Shown: positions 25,066 to 34,137 of the stretch, in pieces
Numbering within the stretch: position 1 is the first letter of the stretch
Layout of the letters: each line of letters begins with the position of its first letter
Source of the DNA: Rhodospirillaceae bacterium bin65
GTDB taxonomy: Bacteria; Pseudomonadota; Alphaproteobacteria; Bin65
Assembly (NCBI GenBank): GCA_002238725.1
Contig: MPMX01000007.1
Span: 52,312-116,311 of the forward strand
DNA length: 64,000 bases
Direction: 5' to 3'
The notes under the pieces: model-generated
Databases searched by the model: none
What the model was told of the DNA's origin: nothing
The model's input: only the letters and a program-made list of their open reading frames with translations
Translations under genes and position numbers: made by a program

Positions 25066-27033
25066 ATGCCCTTCGAGCTTCGGGCATTCCTGCAGCGGCG
25101 GCCCTTTCTGTTTCATCTGACTGCTTGCCGTAACGTGCCCCGGATTCGGCAAATGGGCTGTCTGGAGAGCGCGGCCAGCTTATTTTCCGCTGCCCGGCGC
25201 TCTGACCTCATGTGGGAGCGCCGCCGCAAGTGCTGTCTGTTGAAAATCGGCACAGACGAAATTCATGTGCGGGACCAAGCGCCTCTCCATGAAGGGAATA
25301 TGGCGCTCTGCGATCTGTCGTTTGAGGACTTCGTTCAGAAGCTCAACGAGAACGTCTTTTTCTGGCCCGGCACGGAAGCTGGCCCGAACGAGTATGGAAA
25401 ACGACACTTCGGGCGATACAGGGACGAGCGCCCTTTACTGATTCGGCTCCGCACCGAAGCCCTTCTGAATGCGAACCGCGATGCGGCTCCTCTTTTCTCC
25501 CGTTGCAATTCCGGGGCGCCCCGCTGGTCGCACGGAAAACCCAGCCCGCGCGGATCGAGGACATTTCTCGATGCGAATTCCGCTCCATACTCCCCGTCGG
25601 CGGTGGTCGAGCTCGTTTACAAGGGGCGGGCGTACCTACCCGAAGATGCAGAGATCGGCCCTTCGCCCGAAGGCCCGTGGGAGCGGCTTTTTTTGACCCG
25701 ATGCGAGCTGCCGCCGCACGATCTGCACTCGCACCTGACCCGCGGCGGCCTGACCGTTGATCCGCCGGCGCTGCTGCGCCGATTGCTCGACGAAGCCGTC
25801 GCGGTCGCCCGGCCGGAGCATTGCCTGCCGCAGGCCCTCGCGGAACTGGACGCGCAACAGGGCGCGAAACCGGCAAGCCGGACCCTCGTTCTCGGCGCGG
25901 GCAAGGCTGCCGCCGCCATGGCGCGGACGGTCGAGGATACCTGGCCGGAGCGCCCGGTCGAAGGGCTGGCCGTCACCCGTTACGGCCATGCGGTGCCGTG
26001 CCGGTCGATCCGCGTGATCGAGGCGGCGCATCCGGTGCCCGACCGGGCCGGCGCCGGGGCGGCTGCGGACATTCTGGACAGGGCGCGCGCCGCCGGGCCG
26101 GACGACCTGGTGCTGTTCCTGCTGTCCGGCGGGGCGTCCGCCCTGCTCAGCCTGCCGGCGCCGGGCCTGACGCTGGCCGACAAGCAGGCCGTGACCCGCG
26201 CCCTGCTGGCGGCGGGCGCCGACATTCACGAGATCAATGCGGTGCGCAAGCATCTGTCGGCGGTCAAGGGCGGGCGGCTTGCCGCCGCCGCGGCGCCGGC
26301 CCGGCTGGCGACCCTCGCCATTTCGGACGTGGCGGGCGACGATCCGGCGACCATCGGATCCGGGCCGACGGCGGCGGATCCGACGACCCTGGCCGACGCC
26401 CGCGGCGTTCTGCGCCGTTTCGGGATCGCACCGCCGCCCGCCGTGGCGAACGCGCTGGACGACCCGTCGAACGAAACCCTGAAGCCGGACGACCCGCGGC
26501 TCGCGACAACGCAATACCGCCTGATCGCAACGCCTGCGCAGTCGCTTGCCGCTGCCGCCCGGCGGGCGGAAGCCGAAGGACTCGCCGTCGAGATACTGGG
26601 CGACGATCTGACCGGCGAAGCGCGCGATCTGGGCCGCGCCCATGCCGCGCTGGCGCGGGAGCGCGCCGCCCAACGGCAGGCCGACCAACCGGTGCTGCTG
26701 CTTTCAGGCGGCGAAACGACCGTGACCCTCGCCGGCCACGGCCGCGGCGGGCCGAACGCGGAATACCTGCTCGGTCTCGCCGAGGCGCTGGACGGCATGC
26801 CGGGCGTGTGGGCGCTGGCGGCCGATACCGACGGCGCCGACGGCAGCGAGGACAATGCCGGCGCGCTGATCGGCCCGGACACGCTTGAACGCGCGCGGCA
26901 ACGGGGCTTGCGCCCGGCCGGCTTTCTGGCCGACAACGATGCCTGGACCTTCTTCGACGCCCTGGGCGACCTCGTCGTCACGGGACCGACGTACACCAAT
27001 GTCAACGATTTCCGGGCGGTCCTGATCGCCTGA
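25066..27033 (+). CDS. DUF7002 domain in one frame with glycerate 2-kinase (MOFRL)
   Basis: One open frame of 655 residues carrying two unrelated parts. Residues 1 to about 208 match the DUF7002 pattern (LFHLTACRNVPRIRQMG, HVRDQAPL, LNENVFFWPG, RCNSGAPR, VVELVYKG, ending GPWERLF). Residues from about 210 form a complete glycerate 2-kinase of the GckA/TtuD type, with LVLGAGKAAAAMA, FLLSGGASALLSLP, HLSAVKGGRLA, GDDPATIGSGPT and the MOFRL end ADTDGADGSEDNAG. The kinase makes 2-phosphoglycerate and sits 53 bp before pyruvate kinase. The junction is a 7-T tract at 25688-25694; with six T the first part would stop at TGA exactly after WERLF, and a TTG at 25693 with an upstream GGGAG could start the kinase. 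Two coupled genes are therefore likely. Confidence 0.75.
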   Translation: MPFELRAFLQRRPFLFHLTACRNVPRIRQMGCLESAASLFSAARRSDLMWERRRKCCLLKIGTDEIHVRDQAPLHEGNMALCDLSFEDFVQKLNENVFFWPGTEAGPNEYGKRHFGRYRDERPLLIRLRTEALLNANRDAAPLFSRCNSGAPRWSHGKPSPRGSRTFLDANSAPYSPSAVVELVYKGRAYLPEDAEIGPSPEGPWERLFLTRCELPPHDLHSHLTRGGLTVDPPALLRRLLDEAVAVARPEHCLPQALAELDAQQGAKPASRTLVLGAGKAAAAMARTVEDTWPERPVEGLAVTRYGHAVPCRSIRVIEAAHPVPDRAGAGAAADILDRARAAGPDDLVLFLLSGGASALLSLPAPGLTLADKQAVTRALLAAGADIHEINAVRKHLSAVKGGRLAAAAAPARLATLAISDVAGDDPATIGSGPTAADPTTLADARGVLRRFGIAPPPAVANALDDPSNETLKPDDPRLATTQYRLIATPAQSLAAAARRAEAEGLAVEILGDDLTGEARDLGRAHAALARERAAQRQADQPVLLLSGGETTVTLAGHGRGGPNAEYLLGLAEALDGMPGVWALAADTDGADGSEDNAGALIGPDTLERARQRGLRPAGFLADNDAWTFFDALGDLVVTGPTYTNVNDFRAVLIA

Positions 27034-27086
27034 CCGACCCGGCCGGCGGCCGGCGGGTTTCACCGGGTCGGAGAACGCGAGACGCG

Positions 27087-28508
27087 ATGCCGAGATTACG
27101 CGCCAACGCCAAGATCGTCGCGACGCTGGGCCCGGCGAGCAGCGACCCGGAGACCGTGCGCGAACTGTACGAGGCCGGTGCCGCGGTGTTCCGGATCAAT
27201 TTCAGCCATGGCGGCCGGGAGGATCACCGTGCGCGCATTCGTGCGGTCCGGGCGGTCGAACGGGAAGTGCGCCGCCCGATCGGCATCATGGCCGATCTGC
27301 AGGGCCCGAAAATCCGCATCGGCGATTTTGCGTCCGGGCCGGCCGTACTGACCGAAGGCGCGGCCTTCCAGTTCGACCTGGACGACACGCCCGGCGACGC
27401 CGCACGGGTCTGCCTGCCCCATCCCGAGGTTTACCGCGCCGTGGCGCCGGGCCAGCATCTTCTGGTCGATGACGGCCGGCTGCGGCTGGAGATCACCGGC
27501 TGTTCGGATCGGCATATCGCGGCGGCCGTGCTGGCCGGCGGCCCGATCGGCGACCGCAAGGGCGTCAACCTGCCCGGCGCGGTGCTGCCCGTGTCGGCGA
27601 TGACGGAAAAGGACCGCAAGGACCTGTCCTTCGCCCTCGACCAGGGGGCGGACTGGATCGCGCTCTCCTTCGTGCAGCGGCCGGACGATGTCGCCGAACT
27701 GCGCAATCTGGCCGGCAGCCGGGCAAGCGTGCTGGCCAAGATCGAGAAGCCGGCGGCGCTCGACAACCTGGCCCAGATCGTTGACCTGTCCGACGCCGTC
27801 ATGGTGGCCCGGGGCGACCTGGGCGTAGAGTTGCCGCCAGAGGAAGTGCCAAGCGTCCAAAAAAGGATCGTGCGGGCCTGCCGGGCGGCCGGCAAGCCGG
27901 TGATCGTGGCCACCCAGATGCTGGAGTCGATGGTCGCCTCGCCCACGCCGACCCGCGCCGAGGCCTCCGACGTCGCCAACGCGGTCTACGAAGGGGCCGA
28001 TGCGGTGATGCTCTCAGCCGAAACGGCGGTCGGGCGCCATCCGGTCGGTTCGGTCGATGTCATGAGCCGGATCGTCCGCCGGACCGAGGCCGACCCGACC
28101 TTGCGCCATGTGATCGATGCCGGCGCGGCGATGCCGGACCCGACGGCCTCGGACGCGATCACGGCGGCGGCCCGCCAGGTCGCCGACACGGTCGGCGCCG
28201 CGGCGATCGTCACCTACACCATGTCCGGCTCGACGGCGCTGCGCGCGTCGCGGGCCCGCCCGGCGGCGCCGATCCTGTGCCTGACCGGCAGCGACCGGAC
28301 CGCGCGCAAGCTGGTGCTGGCCTGGGGCGTGTCCTGTTTTTTTTCCCACGACGCCAACAGCGTCGAGGAAATGGTCGATTACGCCGTCGAAATGGCGCAA
28401 ACCAACGGATTCGCCGCAGAGGGCGAGCCCATCGTCATCACCGCCGGCATGCCCTTCGGCACGCCCGGCGCCACCAACCTGCTGCGCATCGCCTGGGTCG
28501 GCAGCTAG
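27087..28508 (+). CDS. pyk: pyruvate kinase
   Basis: Pyruvate kinase of 473 residues. It shows the N-terminal AKIVATLGPAS, RINFSHG, MADLQGPKIRIG, the catalytic lysine strand VLAKIEKPAALDN, the metal and substrate motif MVARGDLGVELP, and VIVATQMLESM. It converts phosphoenolpyruvate and ADP to pyruvate and ATP. Its position directly after glycerate kinase matches the ttuD-ttuE arrangement known from tartrate and hydroxypyruvate use, suggesting a glycerate-to-pyruvate module. Confidence 0.93.
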   Translation: MPRLRANAKIVATLGPASSDPETVRELYEAGAAVFRINFSHGGREDHRARIRAVRAVEREVRRPIGIMADLQGPKIRIGDFASGPAVLTEGAAFQFDLDDTPGDAARVCLPHPEVYRAVAPGQHLLVDDGRLRLEITGCSDRHIAAAVLAGGPIGDRKGVNLPGAVLPVSAMTEKDRKDLSFALDQGADWIALSFVQRPDDVAELRNLAGSRASVLAKIEKPAALDNLAQIVDLSDAVMVARGDLGVELPPEEVPSVQKRIVRACRAAGKPVIVATQMLESMVASPTPTRAEASDVANAVYEGADAVMLSAETAVGRHPVGSVDVMSRIVRRTEADPTLRHVIDAGAAMPDPTASDAITAAARQVADTVGAAAIVTYTMSGSTALRASRARPAAPILCLTGSDRTARKLVLAWGVSCFFSHDANSVEEMVDYAVEMAQTNGFAAEGEPIVITAGMPFGTPGATNLLRIAWVGS

Positions 28509-28591
28509 TCCGGCGCGCTTCTTGCGCTTTGCCGGCGGTTTCCGGAAAAAATGAGCGTTCCTTCAACAATAATCGAGACGAGACCGTGCCT

Positions 28592-29710
28592 ATGACTGCC
28601 CCGACGAAAGCCCGACGCAACCCGCCGTTCCGCGCAGAACATATCGGCAGCCTGCTGCGCCCCCGGGAATTGAAGGACGCCTTCAAGGCCCACAGCGCCG
28701 GCGAGATCGGCGACGAGGCCTTCGAAGCCGCCAAGCGGGCGGCGATCCGCGATGTCGTGGCGATGCAGGAGGGCCTGGGCCTGGATATGGTGACCGACGG
28801 CGAGTTCCGCCGCAAATCCTACTGGGGCCACTGGGTCGACGCTATTGACGGCTTCGATGTCGCCCCGTCGCTGTTCACGTTCCACGACGAGACCGGCGAA
28901 GAGCAGACGTTTATCGCCGCCGACTGCGTCGGCCCGTTGAACAAGGTGGCGCCGATCTCGACGGACGAGTTCGCCTTCCTCAAGACGGCAGTCGAATCCG
29001 CCGAACCCAAGATCACCATGCCGTCGCCTTCGACGCTGCATTTCTGGCGGATGTCGGACACGATCACGGGCTCCGGCTACGCAACCGACGAGGCTTTTTT
29101 CGACGATCTGTGCGCGATTTTTCGGCAGGAAACTGCCGATTTGGCCGCCCTGGGCTGCCGCTATGTCCAGCTCGACGAGGTGCCGCTCATCATGCTCGGC
29201 AGCCCTGCGGTGTGCGAACGGGTGCGCGCCCTCGGCGGCGATCCGGACCGGCTGTTCGACCTGTACATCGAGGCGATGAACGCCGCGGTGCGCGGCCGCG
29301 GCGACGTGGTGGCCGGCATGCATATGTGCCGGGGCAATTTTCGCGGCAAATGGCTCTCCGAAGGCGGTTACGACCTGATATCCGAGCAGGTTTTCCAGCG
29401 CGTCGACGTCGACGCCTTCATGCTGGAGTACGATACCGGGCGGGCCGGCGGTTTCGAGCCGCTGCGTCATGTGCCGGACGACAAGAGCGTCGTGTTGGGT
29501 CTCGTCAGTTCGAAAGATCCGGATCTGGAGGCGGCGGAGGACCTGAAACGCCGGATCGACGAGGCCGCGCGGTATGTCGGCCGCGAACGCCTGTCGCTCA
29601 GTCCGCAATGCGGCTTCGCCTCCACGGTTGCCGGCAATCCGGTCGCCGAGGAAGACGAGAGGGCGAAGCTGGAAACCATCGTAAGGGTTGCAGAAGACGT
29701 CTGGACCTGA
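28592..29710 (+). CDS. cobalamin-independent methionine synthase C-terminal-domain protein
   Basis: A 372-residue protein resembling the C-terminal zinc barrel of MetE: FRAEHIGSLLRP start, VTDGEFRRKSYW, QLDEVPLIMLG, GMHMCRGNFRGKW (His and Cys of a zinc site), and SLSPQCGFAS with the last zinc cysteine. The N-terminal half of full MetE is missing, as in stand-alone MetE-C proteins that methylate from donors other than methyl-tetrahydrofolate or act on other thiols. The start ATG at 28592 was chosen because the upstream frame overlaps pyruvate kinase. The methyl donor and acceptor are unknown. Confidence 0.82.
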   Translation: MTAPTKARRNPPFRAEHIGSLLRPRELKDAFKAHSAGEIGDEAFEAAKRAAIRDVVAMQEGLGLDMVTDGEFRRKSYWGHWVDAIDGFDVAPSLFTFHDETGEEQTFIAADCVGPLNKVAPISTDEFAFLKTAVESAEPKITMPSPSTLHFWRMSDTITGSGYATDEAFFDDLCAIFRQETADLAALGCRYVQLDEVPLIMLGSPAVCERVRALGGDPDRLFDLYIEAMNAAVRGRGDVVAGMHMCRGNFRGKWLSEGGYDLISEQVFQRVDVDAFMLEYDTGRAGGFEPLRHVPDDKSVVLGLVSSKDPDLEAAEDLKRRIDEAARYVGRERLSLSPQCGFASTVAGNPVAEEDERAKLETIVRVAEDVWT

Positions 29711-30130
29711 CGCGGCGCGGCGCCGGCCGGGTTGTACACAATGGAACATCCATCTTTATTGGGTGCTGTATACTGTATAATGAGGAAATCGGCGCGATGT
29801 ATGCTGCACGGCAAGGCTGAGCCATCCGGCAGCGCTGACGGGCAAGTCGTCTCCCGAACCGCATGACTGCCGCGCTGACCTCACGATAGACCCGGTTCTC
29901 CGCGATTTCATGGGATGCAATGTCAAATCGGCGCCGGTGCCGGGCCCTGTCCAGGAGATTCCGGCCGAAACCAGCCGAGTCCTCGGCTGTCAAAGAAAAT
30001 TCACGATCCTCGCCGGCCGATTCGGGCGTCCGGCTTTTTCGAAACGCCGCCCCTGAGAATTCCGCATGATGTATACAGGAATTCGTATGCCGCCTGGAGG
30101 GCGGCACGCCGGCAGGGTTGAGGGGGAGGC
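29711..30130. other. 420-bp convergent intergenic region with palindromes
   Basis: No gene is supported. It lies between two convergent genes but carries regulatory-looking sequence: TGTATACTGTATA at about 29767-29779, an 8-bp palindrome TGTATACA at 30070-30077, a GAATTC-anchored direct repeat at 30057 and 30079, and a perfect inverted repeat CAGCCGAG/CTCGGCTG at 29972-29989. The TGTATACA type is reminiscent of GntR-family operators. Such sites without a downstream gene suggest a deleted gene, a small RNA or chance. Confidence 0.4.
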
Positions 30131-31042
30131 TCAGACGCCGGCGGCCCGATCGGCAAGAAACGGGCGCACCGCCGCGATCAGGCCGGCCGGGTTGTCGCCG
30201 GGGACGTTGTGGCCGCCTTCGACCTCGACCAGCGCGACGTTGGCGTTCGTCGCCGCGACCTTTTCCGCCGTTTCAGGCGCGAACATGTCGGACTGCCGGC
30301 CGCGCAGCACGAGAATCGGACAGGCGACCCTGCCCAGGCATGCCCACAGGTCGGCGCCGTGGTCGGGCTTGACGCCCTCGTCGCGGGCCTTGCGAAACAC
30401 CTCCCTGAAATAGGGATCGCGGGACACGGTGTAGTTGCCGTCGAAGGTTCCGAGATAGGCCTCGAAGCGCGCGCGCCTGCCCGGATCCAAAACCGCCGGG
30501 TCCAGCCCGAAAAAGCGCAGCGCCTCGTCCAGTCCGCCGAAGGATGCGGGCATGTCGATCGACTGGTTCATCACCCGCATCGCCCCCGCCTTCGCGTTGG
30601 TTGGTGAATAATCGATCAAAATCAATCTCTCGACCCGGTCGGGATGGGCCGCAGCGGTGTAGGTGGCGTTGCGCCCGCCCATCGAGTGGCCGGCAAGGAC
30701 GAAGCGGTCCCAGCCCTGCCGGTCGGCGACCGCCAGCACATCGGCGGCGAAATCCTGCACCTTGTAGGCGTGGCTTGCGCTCCAGCCGGAACTGCCGAAG
30801 CCGCGCATGTCCATGGCGATTATCTCGCGGCCGCCGTCCGGCCCGCCGTCCGTATCGCGCGCCAGTTCGTCGGCGATCCCGACCCAGTCGTAGGAAAAAT
30901 ATGACTGGCCGTGCAGGACGATCATCGGCGTACCGCCCCCGGCGTCAGAACGGGGCGCGCCGAAGTGCCGGTAGAAAATAGTGACGTCGCCGGACTCGAC
31001 GGTGCCGGTCCGGTGGTCCGGCAGGGTGACGGGTGCGTTCAC
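30131..31042 (-). CDS. alpha/beta hydrolase
   Basis: Alpha/beta hydrolase of 303 residues. Motifs are VLHGQSYFSYDW (oxyanion), AMDMRGFGSSG, the nucleophile elbow LAGHSMGGRNA and the C-terminal His in VEGGHNVPGDNP; an Asp in a strand before it completes the triad. The GTG at 31042 is chosen because a perfect AGGAGG lies 7 bases upstream; the ATG at 31072 has no such site. It is the last gene of an operon after the ligase and the citryl-CoA-lyase-like gene, so it may hydrolyse an ester or lactone intermediate of that pathway. Confidence 0.85.
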   Translation of the reverse strand: MNAPVTLPDHRTGTVESGDVTIFYRHFGAPRSDAGGGTPMIVLHGQSYFSYDWVGIADELARDTDGGPDGGREIIAMDMRGFGSSGWSASHAYKVQDFAADVLAVADRQGWDRFVLAGHSMGGRNATYTAAAHPDRVERLILIDYSPTNAKAGAMRVMNQSIDMPASFGGLDEALRFFGLDPAVLDPGRRARFEAYLGTFDGNYTVSRDPYFREVFRKARDEGVKPDHGADLWACLGRVACPILVLRGRQSDMFAPETAEKVAATNANVALVEVEGGHNVPGDNPAGLIAAVRPFLADRAAGV

Positions 31043-31074
31043 GGGTTCGCCTCCTGAAGGATTGCTGTGCATGG

Positions 31075-32400
31075 CTACCCGGCCGCGCCGAAATCGACCA
31101 GCCGGCTCTTGTATTCGCTGCGCGGCAGCGTTTGGTGGGGCACCAGTTCGATCTCGGTCGCGACGATGAGTTCGCTGCGGATCGCCGCCCGGATGCGCTC
31201 GGCAAGGTCGGGCGGCGGATCGGCGCCGGCGGCCAGTTCGATCGCCACCGGCAACGGCGGTTCCTGCATCACGCCGCGCTGCTTCGGGCGGATCATCACG
31301 ACCTCGCCGACATGGGGCGCAAACCGGTTCACGACCGCCCGCAGCGCCGACGGGAACAGGTTGACGCCGCGCACGATCAGCATGTCGTCGGTCCGCCCGA
31401 TGCAACGCACGCGCACGCTCGTCCGGCCGCAGGCGCAGGGCCGGGCGTTGACCGCGACATGGTCGCGGCTGCGGAAGCGCAGCAGCGGCATCGCCTCGCG
31501 CCGCAGCGCCGTATAGACCAGTTCGCCCTCGGCGCCGTCCTCGAAGGGCAGCGCAGCGCCGCTCTCCGGGTCGATCAACTCGACATGGACGAAGTCCCGG
31601 CCGCTGAAATGCATGCCGCCCTGCTCTTCGCACTCGCCCCACAGGGTGATCGAGACGTCGCCGATGCCCATGGCTTCGTTGGCCGTGCAGCCGAACGCCG
31701 TTTCGATCCGGCTGCGGATGACCGGGTCGCCGCCGCCGGGTTCGCCGGCAACCGCCATGCGCTCGATGCCGAGCGACCGGGGCGCGATGCCGCGTTCTTC
31801 CAGCCAGTCGATCAGGTACAGGGCGAAAGAGGGCGTGCCCATGATCGCCGTTGCGCCCATTTTGCAGATGCCGGCGACATAGCGTTCGGTATTGCCCGTG
31901 CCGACCGGGATGTGCGCGATGCGGTTGCGGGTCAGCATGTCCGTGGCCGCTGCGGCGACGAAGGGGCCGGCGCCGTAATTGTGCACCACGCGGCGCCCGC
32001 GGTGGATGCCGCACGCGGCATAGCTGCGCGCCGAAATTTCCGTCCAGACGTCGAGGTCGGCCGGCGTGATCGCGATGTAGCAGGGGTCGCCGCTGGTCCC
32101 GCTGGTCGAATAGACCCGGATTATCTCGTCCCACGACGCGGCGGCATGGCTGCCGAGCGGCGGATGGTCCGCCTGGCTCCGGCGCAGTTCGTCCTTTTCC
32201 GTGAACGGCAGGCCGGCGATCGCGTCGAGACCGCCGGCGTCTTCGACGCTGAAAATTCCTGCCTCGGCCAGCTTGGCTCGGTAAAAGTCCGACCTTTCGA
32301 GCAGATAGCCGATCTGCTCGGGATAGCGCGCCGCGTCTTGCAACGCCTGTTCCGCCGGATCCCGGGTCTCGACCGCAGGATTGTGCAGGAAGCCCGTCAC
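31075..32400 (-). CDS. PaaK-like AMP-dependent acyl-CoA ligase
   Basis: Adenylate-forming ligase of 441 residues related to phenylacetate-CoA ligase. It has the P-loop YSTSGTSGDP, the TAFGCTANEAMG adenine-binding block, CACGRTSVRVRCIGRTDDML as hinge, and a C-terminal lysine in LPRSEYKSRLVDF. The Cys-rich CACGRT is typical of PaaK relatives. It would activate a carboxylic acid, possibly aromatic or branched, to its CoA ester. The neighbouring lyase gene starts the operon 7 bp upstream of it. Confidence 0.85.
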   Translation of the reverse strand: MTGFLHNPAVETRDPAEQALQDAARYPEQIGYLLERSDFYRAKLAEAGIFSVEDAGGLDAIAGLPFTEKDELRRSQADHPPLGSHAAASWDEIIRVYSTSGTSGDPCYIAITPADLDVWTEISARSYAACGIHRGRRVVHNYGAGPFVAAAATDMLTRNRIAHIPVGTGNTERYVAGICKMGATAIMGTPSFALYLIDWLEERGIAPRSLGIERMAVAGEPGGGDPVIRSRIETAFGCTANEAMGIGDVSITLWGECEEQGGMHFSGRDFVHVELIDPESGAALPFEDGAEGELVYTALRREAMPLLRFRSRDHVAVNARPCACGRTSVRVRCIGRTDDMLIVRGVNLFPSALRAVVNRFAPHVGEVVMIRPKQRGVMQEPPLPVAIELAAGADPPPDLAERIRAAIRSELIVATEIELVPHQTLPRSEYKSRLVDFGAAG

Positions 32401-32407
32401 GGGCCGG

Positions 32408-33211
32408 TCACTCCTGCTCTGACGGCGGCGGCTCGCCGTCGTATTCTACCGCCGCCTCGGCGTGGTGGGCGAGCAGGAAGCCCATCGGCCGCTGGGTCTC
32501 CTCGTACAGATGGCCGAGCAGGCTGGCGGTCCGCGCCAGAATCGGCACGCCGCGCAACGCCTCCATCGGAAAATCCAGGTCCAGCATGATGGCGGCGATG
32601 GCGCCGTTGATATTGACCGGCAGAGTGCGCTGCCAGATGTCGTTCACGACCGGGGCCAGAACCTCCAGAAAACGGGTGTGATCGCCGACAATACCGCGGT
32701 CGTGCGCGAGCGCGAGCAGGCGTGTCGCGCGGGGATCGTCGGGCTTGTGCAGCGGGTGGCCGAAGCCCGGGATCGGCCGGCGCGCCGCGCGGATTTCCGT
32801 TGCGATGCGCCGGGCGGCGGTCTCGAACGAGGCCGCGTTTCCGCCAGCCTCGGCGACGCCGCGCGCCAGCAGCCGGCCGGCCTCTTCCGCCGCGCCGAGG
32901 ACGACCGAGCCGGCGCCGGCGATCCCGGCCGCCACCGCGCCCTGCAGCGATTCCGGGGCGGCGGCCAGGGTCATGCGCGCCGCCTGCACGCTGGGAGTCA
33001 CGCCGTGTTCGGCAAGCCCGACCAGCATGGCGTCGAGGAAGAAGGCCTGGTCCGCGGTCGGCGCCCGGCCGGTCAGGTGCAGCAGGAAAAAGTCCGTGAA
33101 GGACAGGCCGCCCATCAGGTCGCCGCACAGGTCGCGCCCGCGCACCGCGATGCTGGTCTCGTCCGCCGTGCAGATCGCGCTCTTGAGCGCGCCGGCCTTG
33201 CCGATCAACAT
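32408..33211 (-). CDS. citryl-CoA lyase / citrate synthase-like protein
   Basis: A 267-residue protein matching the small citrate-synthase-fold proteins annotated as citryl-CoA lyase. The active-site His lies in PIPGFGHPLHKPDDPRA, and VNINGAIAAIMLDL is the catalytic-domain helix. It is much shorter than a full citrate synthase (about 430 residues), lacking most of the N-terminal region. In this operon with a CoA ligase it may cleave a 3-hydroxyacyl-CoA-type intermediate into acetyl-CoA and a keto acid. It is first in the minus-strand operon and divergent from the VOC gene. Confidence 0.75.
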   Translation of the reverse strand: MLIGKAGALKSAICTADETSIAVRGRDLCGDLMGGLSFTDFFLLHLTGRAPTADQAFFLDAMLVGLAEHGVTPSVQAARMTLAAAPESLQGAVAAGIAGAGSVVLGAAEEAGRLLARGVAEAGGNAASFETAARRIATEIRAARRPIPGFGHPLHKPDDPRATRLLALAHDRGIVGDHTRFLEVLAPVVNDIWQRTLPVNINGAIAAIMLDLDFPMEALRGVPILARTASLLGHLYEETQRPMGFLLAHHAEAAVEYDGEPPPSEQE

Positions 33212-33427
33212 GGTGTTCCTTTCCGTTGGCGCCTTTTGCCGGCCCCATCCCCCGGCTCATCGCCCTGCCGACGCCCTGCCGACGCCCGGTATCGTCAGTC
33301 CGGCCGATTTCGCAGGACGTATCATGAAACGGCAGAGCCATTTGACTGAATTCGCCGGGACTCCTACGCTTTCGCCGATCTACCGTAAGCGCAAGCCGGA
33401 TTGCCGGCCATAGGACAGGTCAGGAAA

Positions 33428-34036
33428 ATGGACGGAACACCGCAATCGGTTCAGGACACCGGGGACACAGGCACGTCCGCCGGCATGCCGCTGCGCGGCA
33501 TCGACCATCTGGCGATCGTCACCGACGATCTCGAAGGCACGCTGGATTTCTATACACGGGTGCTGTGCATGCCGCTGGTGCATGTGCGCCGGGTGCCCTA
33601 TGCGGCGGACCGCGGCCAGCCGCCCTACGACCAGCTCCGCCATTACTTCTTCGACATGGGCAACGATTCGCTGTTCGCCGTGTTCGAGTATCCGAAAGGG
33701 GTGCCGAAGGCCGACCGGGACCATATCGGCGGCATGCAGCATGTTGCGTTTCATACGCCCCACCAACGCTTCGACGAAATCCGCGCCCATGTCCGGGCCA
33801 GCGGTGTGGAGATCACCGGGCCGATCGACCTGGGCGACGGTTTCCTCTCGGTCTACTTCTACGACAACAACGGTATCCGGCTTGAAATCAGCACGAGGGT
33901 GGAAGGCTTCGACCCTTCTGTAGTACAGTCGGCAAGACAGACCCGGTCCACAGCGAAAGCGGAACTGGAAACCCTGTTCGACGATCCGGCGGACGTTGAA
34001 AAATGGCTGGATCGCATGCCTTTGCTGGACGGTTGA
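33428..34036 (+). CDS. VOC (glyoxalase/dioxygenase fold) family protein
   Basis: Vicinal oxygen chelate fold protein of 202 residues. Two beta-alpha-beta-beta-beta repeats are seen: GIDHLAIVTDDLEGTLDFY with the first metal His, and MQHVAFHTPHQRFDEI with the second, followed by FYDNNGIRLEIST with the Glu ligand. Members include extradiol dioxygenases, glyoxalases and epimerases; the reaction is not readable. The ATG at 33428 follows a purine-rich AGGTCAGG stretch. It lies 101 bp before the TRAP genes. Confidence 0.78.
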   Translation: MDGTPQSVQDTGDTGTSAGMPLRGIDHLAIVTDDLEGTLDFYTRVLCMPLVHVRRVPYAADRGQPPYDQLRHYFFDMGNDSLFAVFEYPKGVPKADRDHIGGMQHVAFHTPHQRFDEIRAHVRASGVEITGPIDLGDGFLSVYFYDNNGIRLEISTRVEGFDPSVVQSARQTRSTAKAELETLFDDPADVEKWLDRMPLLDG

Positions 34037-34137
34037 GTGCAGGCGGCGTTCCGGTATCCGGACTGGTGCCGGCTCCCGACCGAGGTTTGCAATGCGCCTG
34101 TGCGGGCACGGTGCCCCGGCGCAACGGGAGGAAACAC

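Noticed and set aside
25180..25407. Minus-strand 75-codon frame inside the DUF7002 part
   Set aside because: It mirrors the conserved DUF7002 residues on the plus strand and is therefore a shadow.
29741..29867. 42-codon plus-strand frame in the 420-bp gap
   Set aside because: No ribosome site and no recognisable domain; a TATAAT-like hexamer inside it lacks a matching -35 box.
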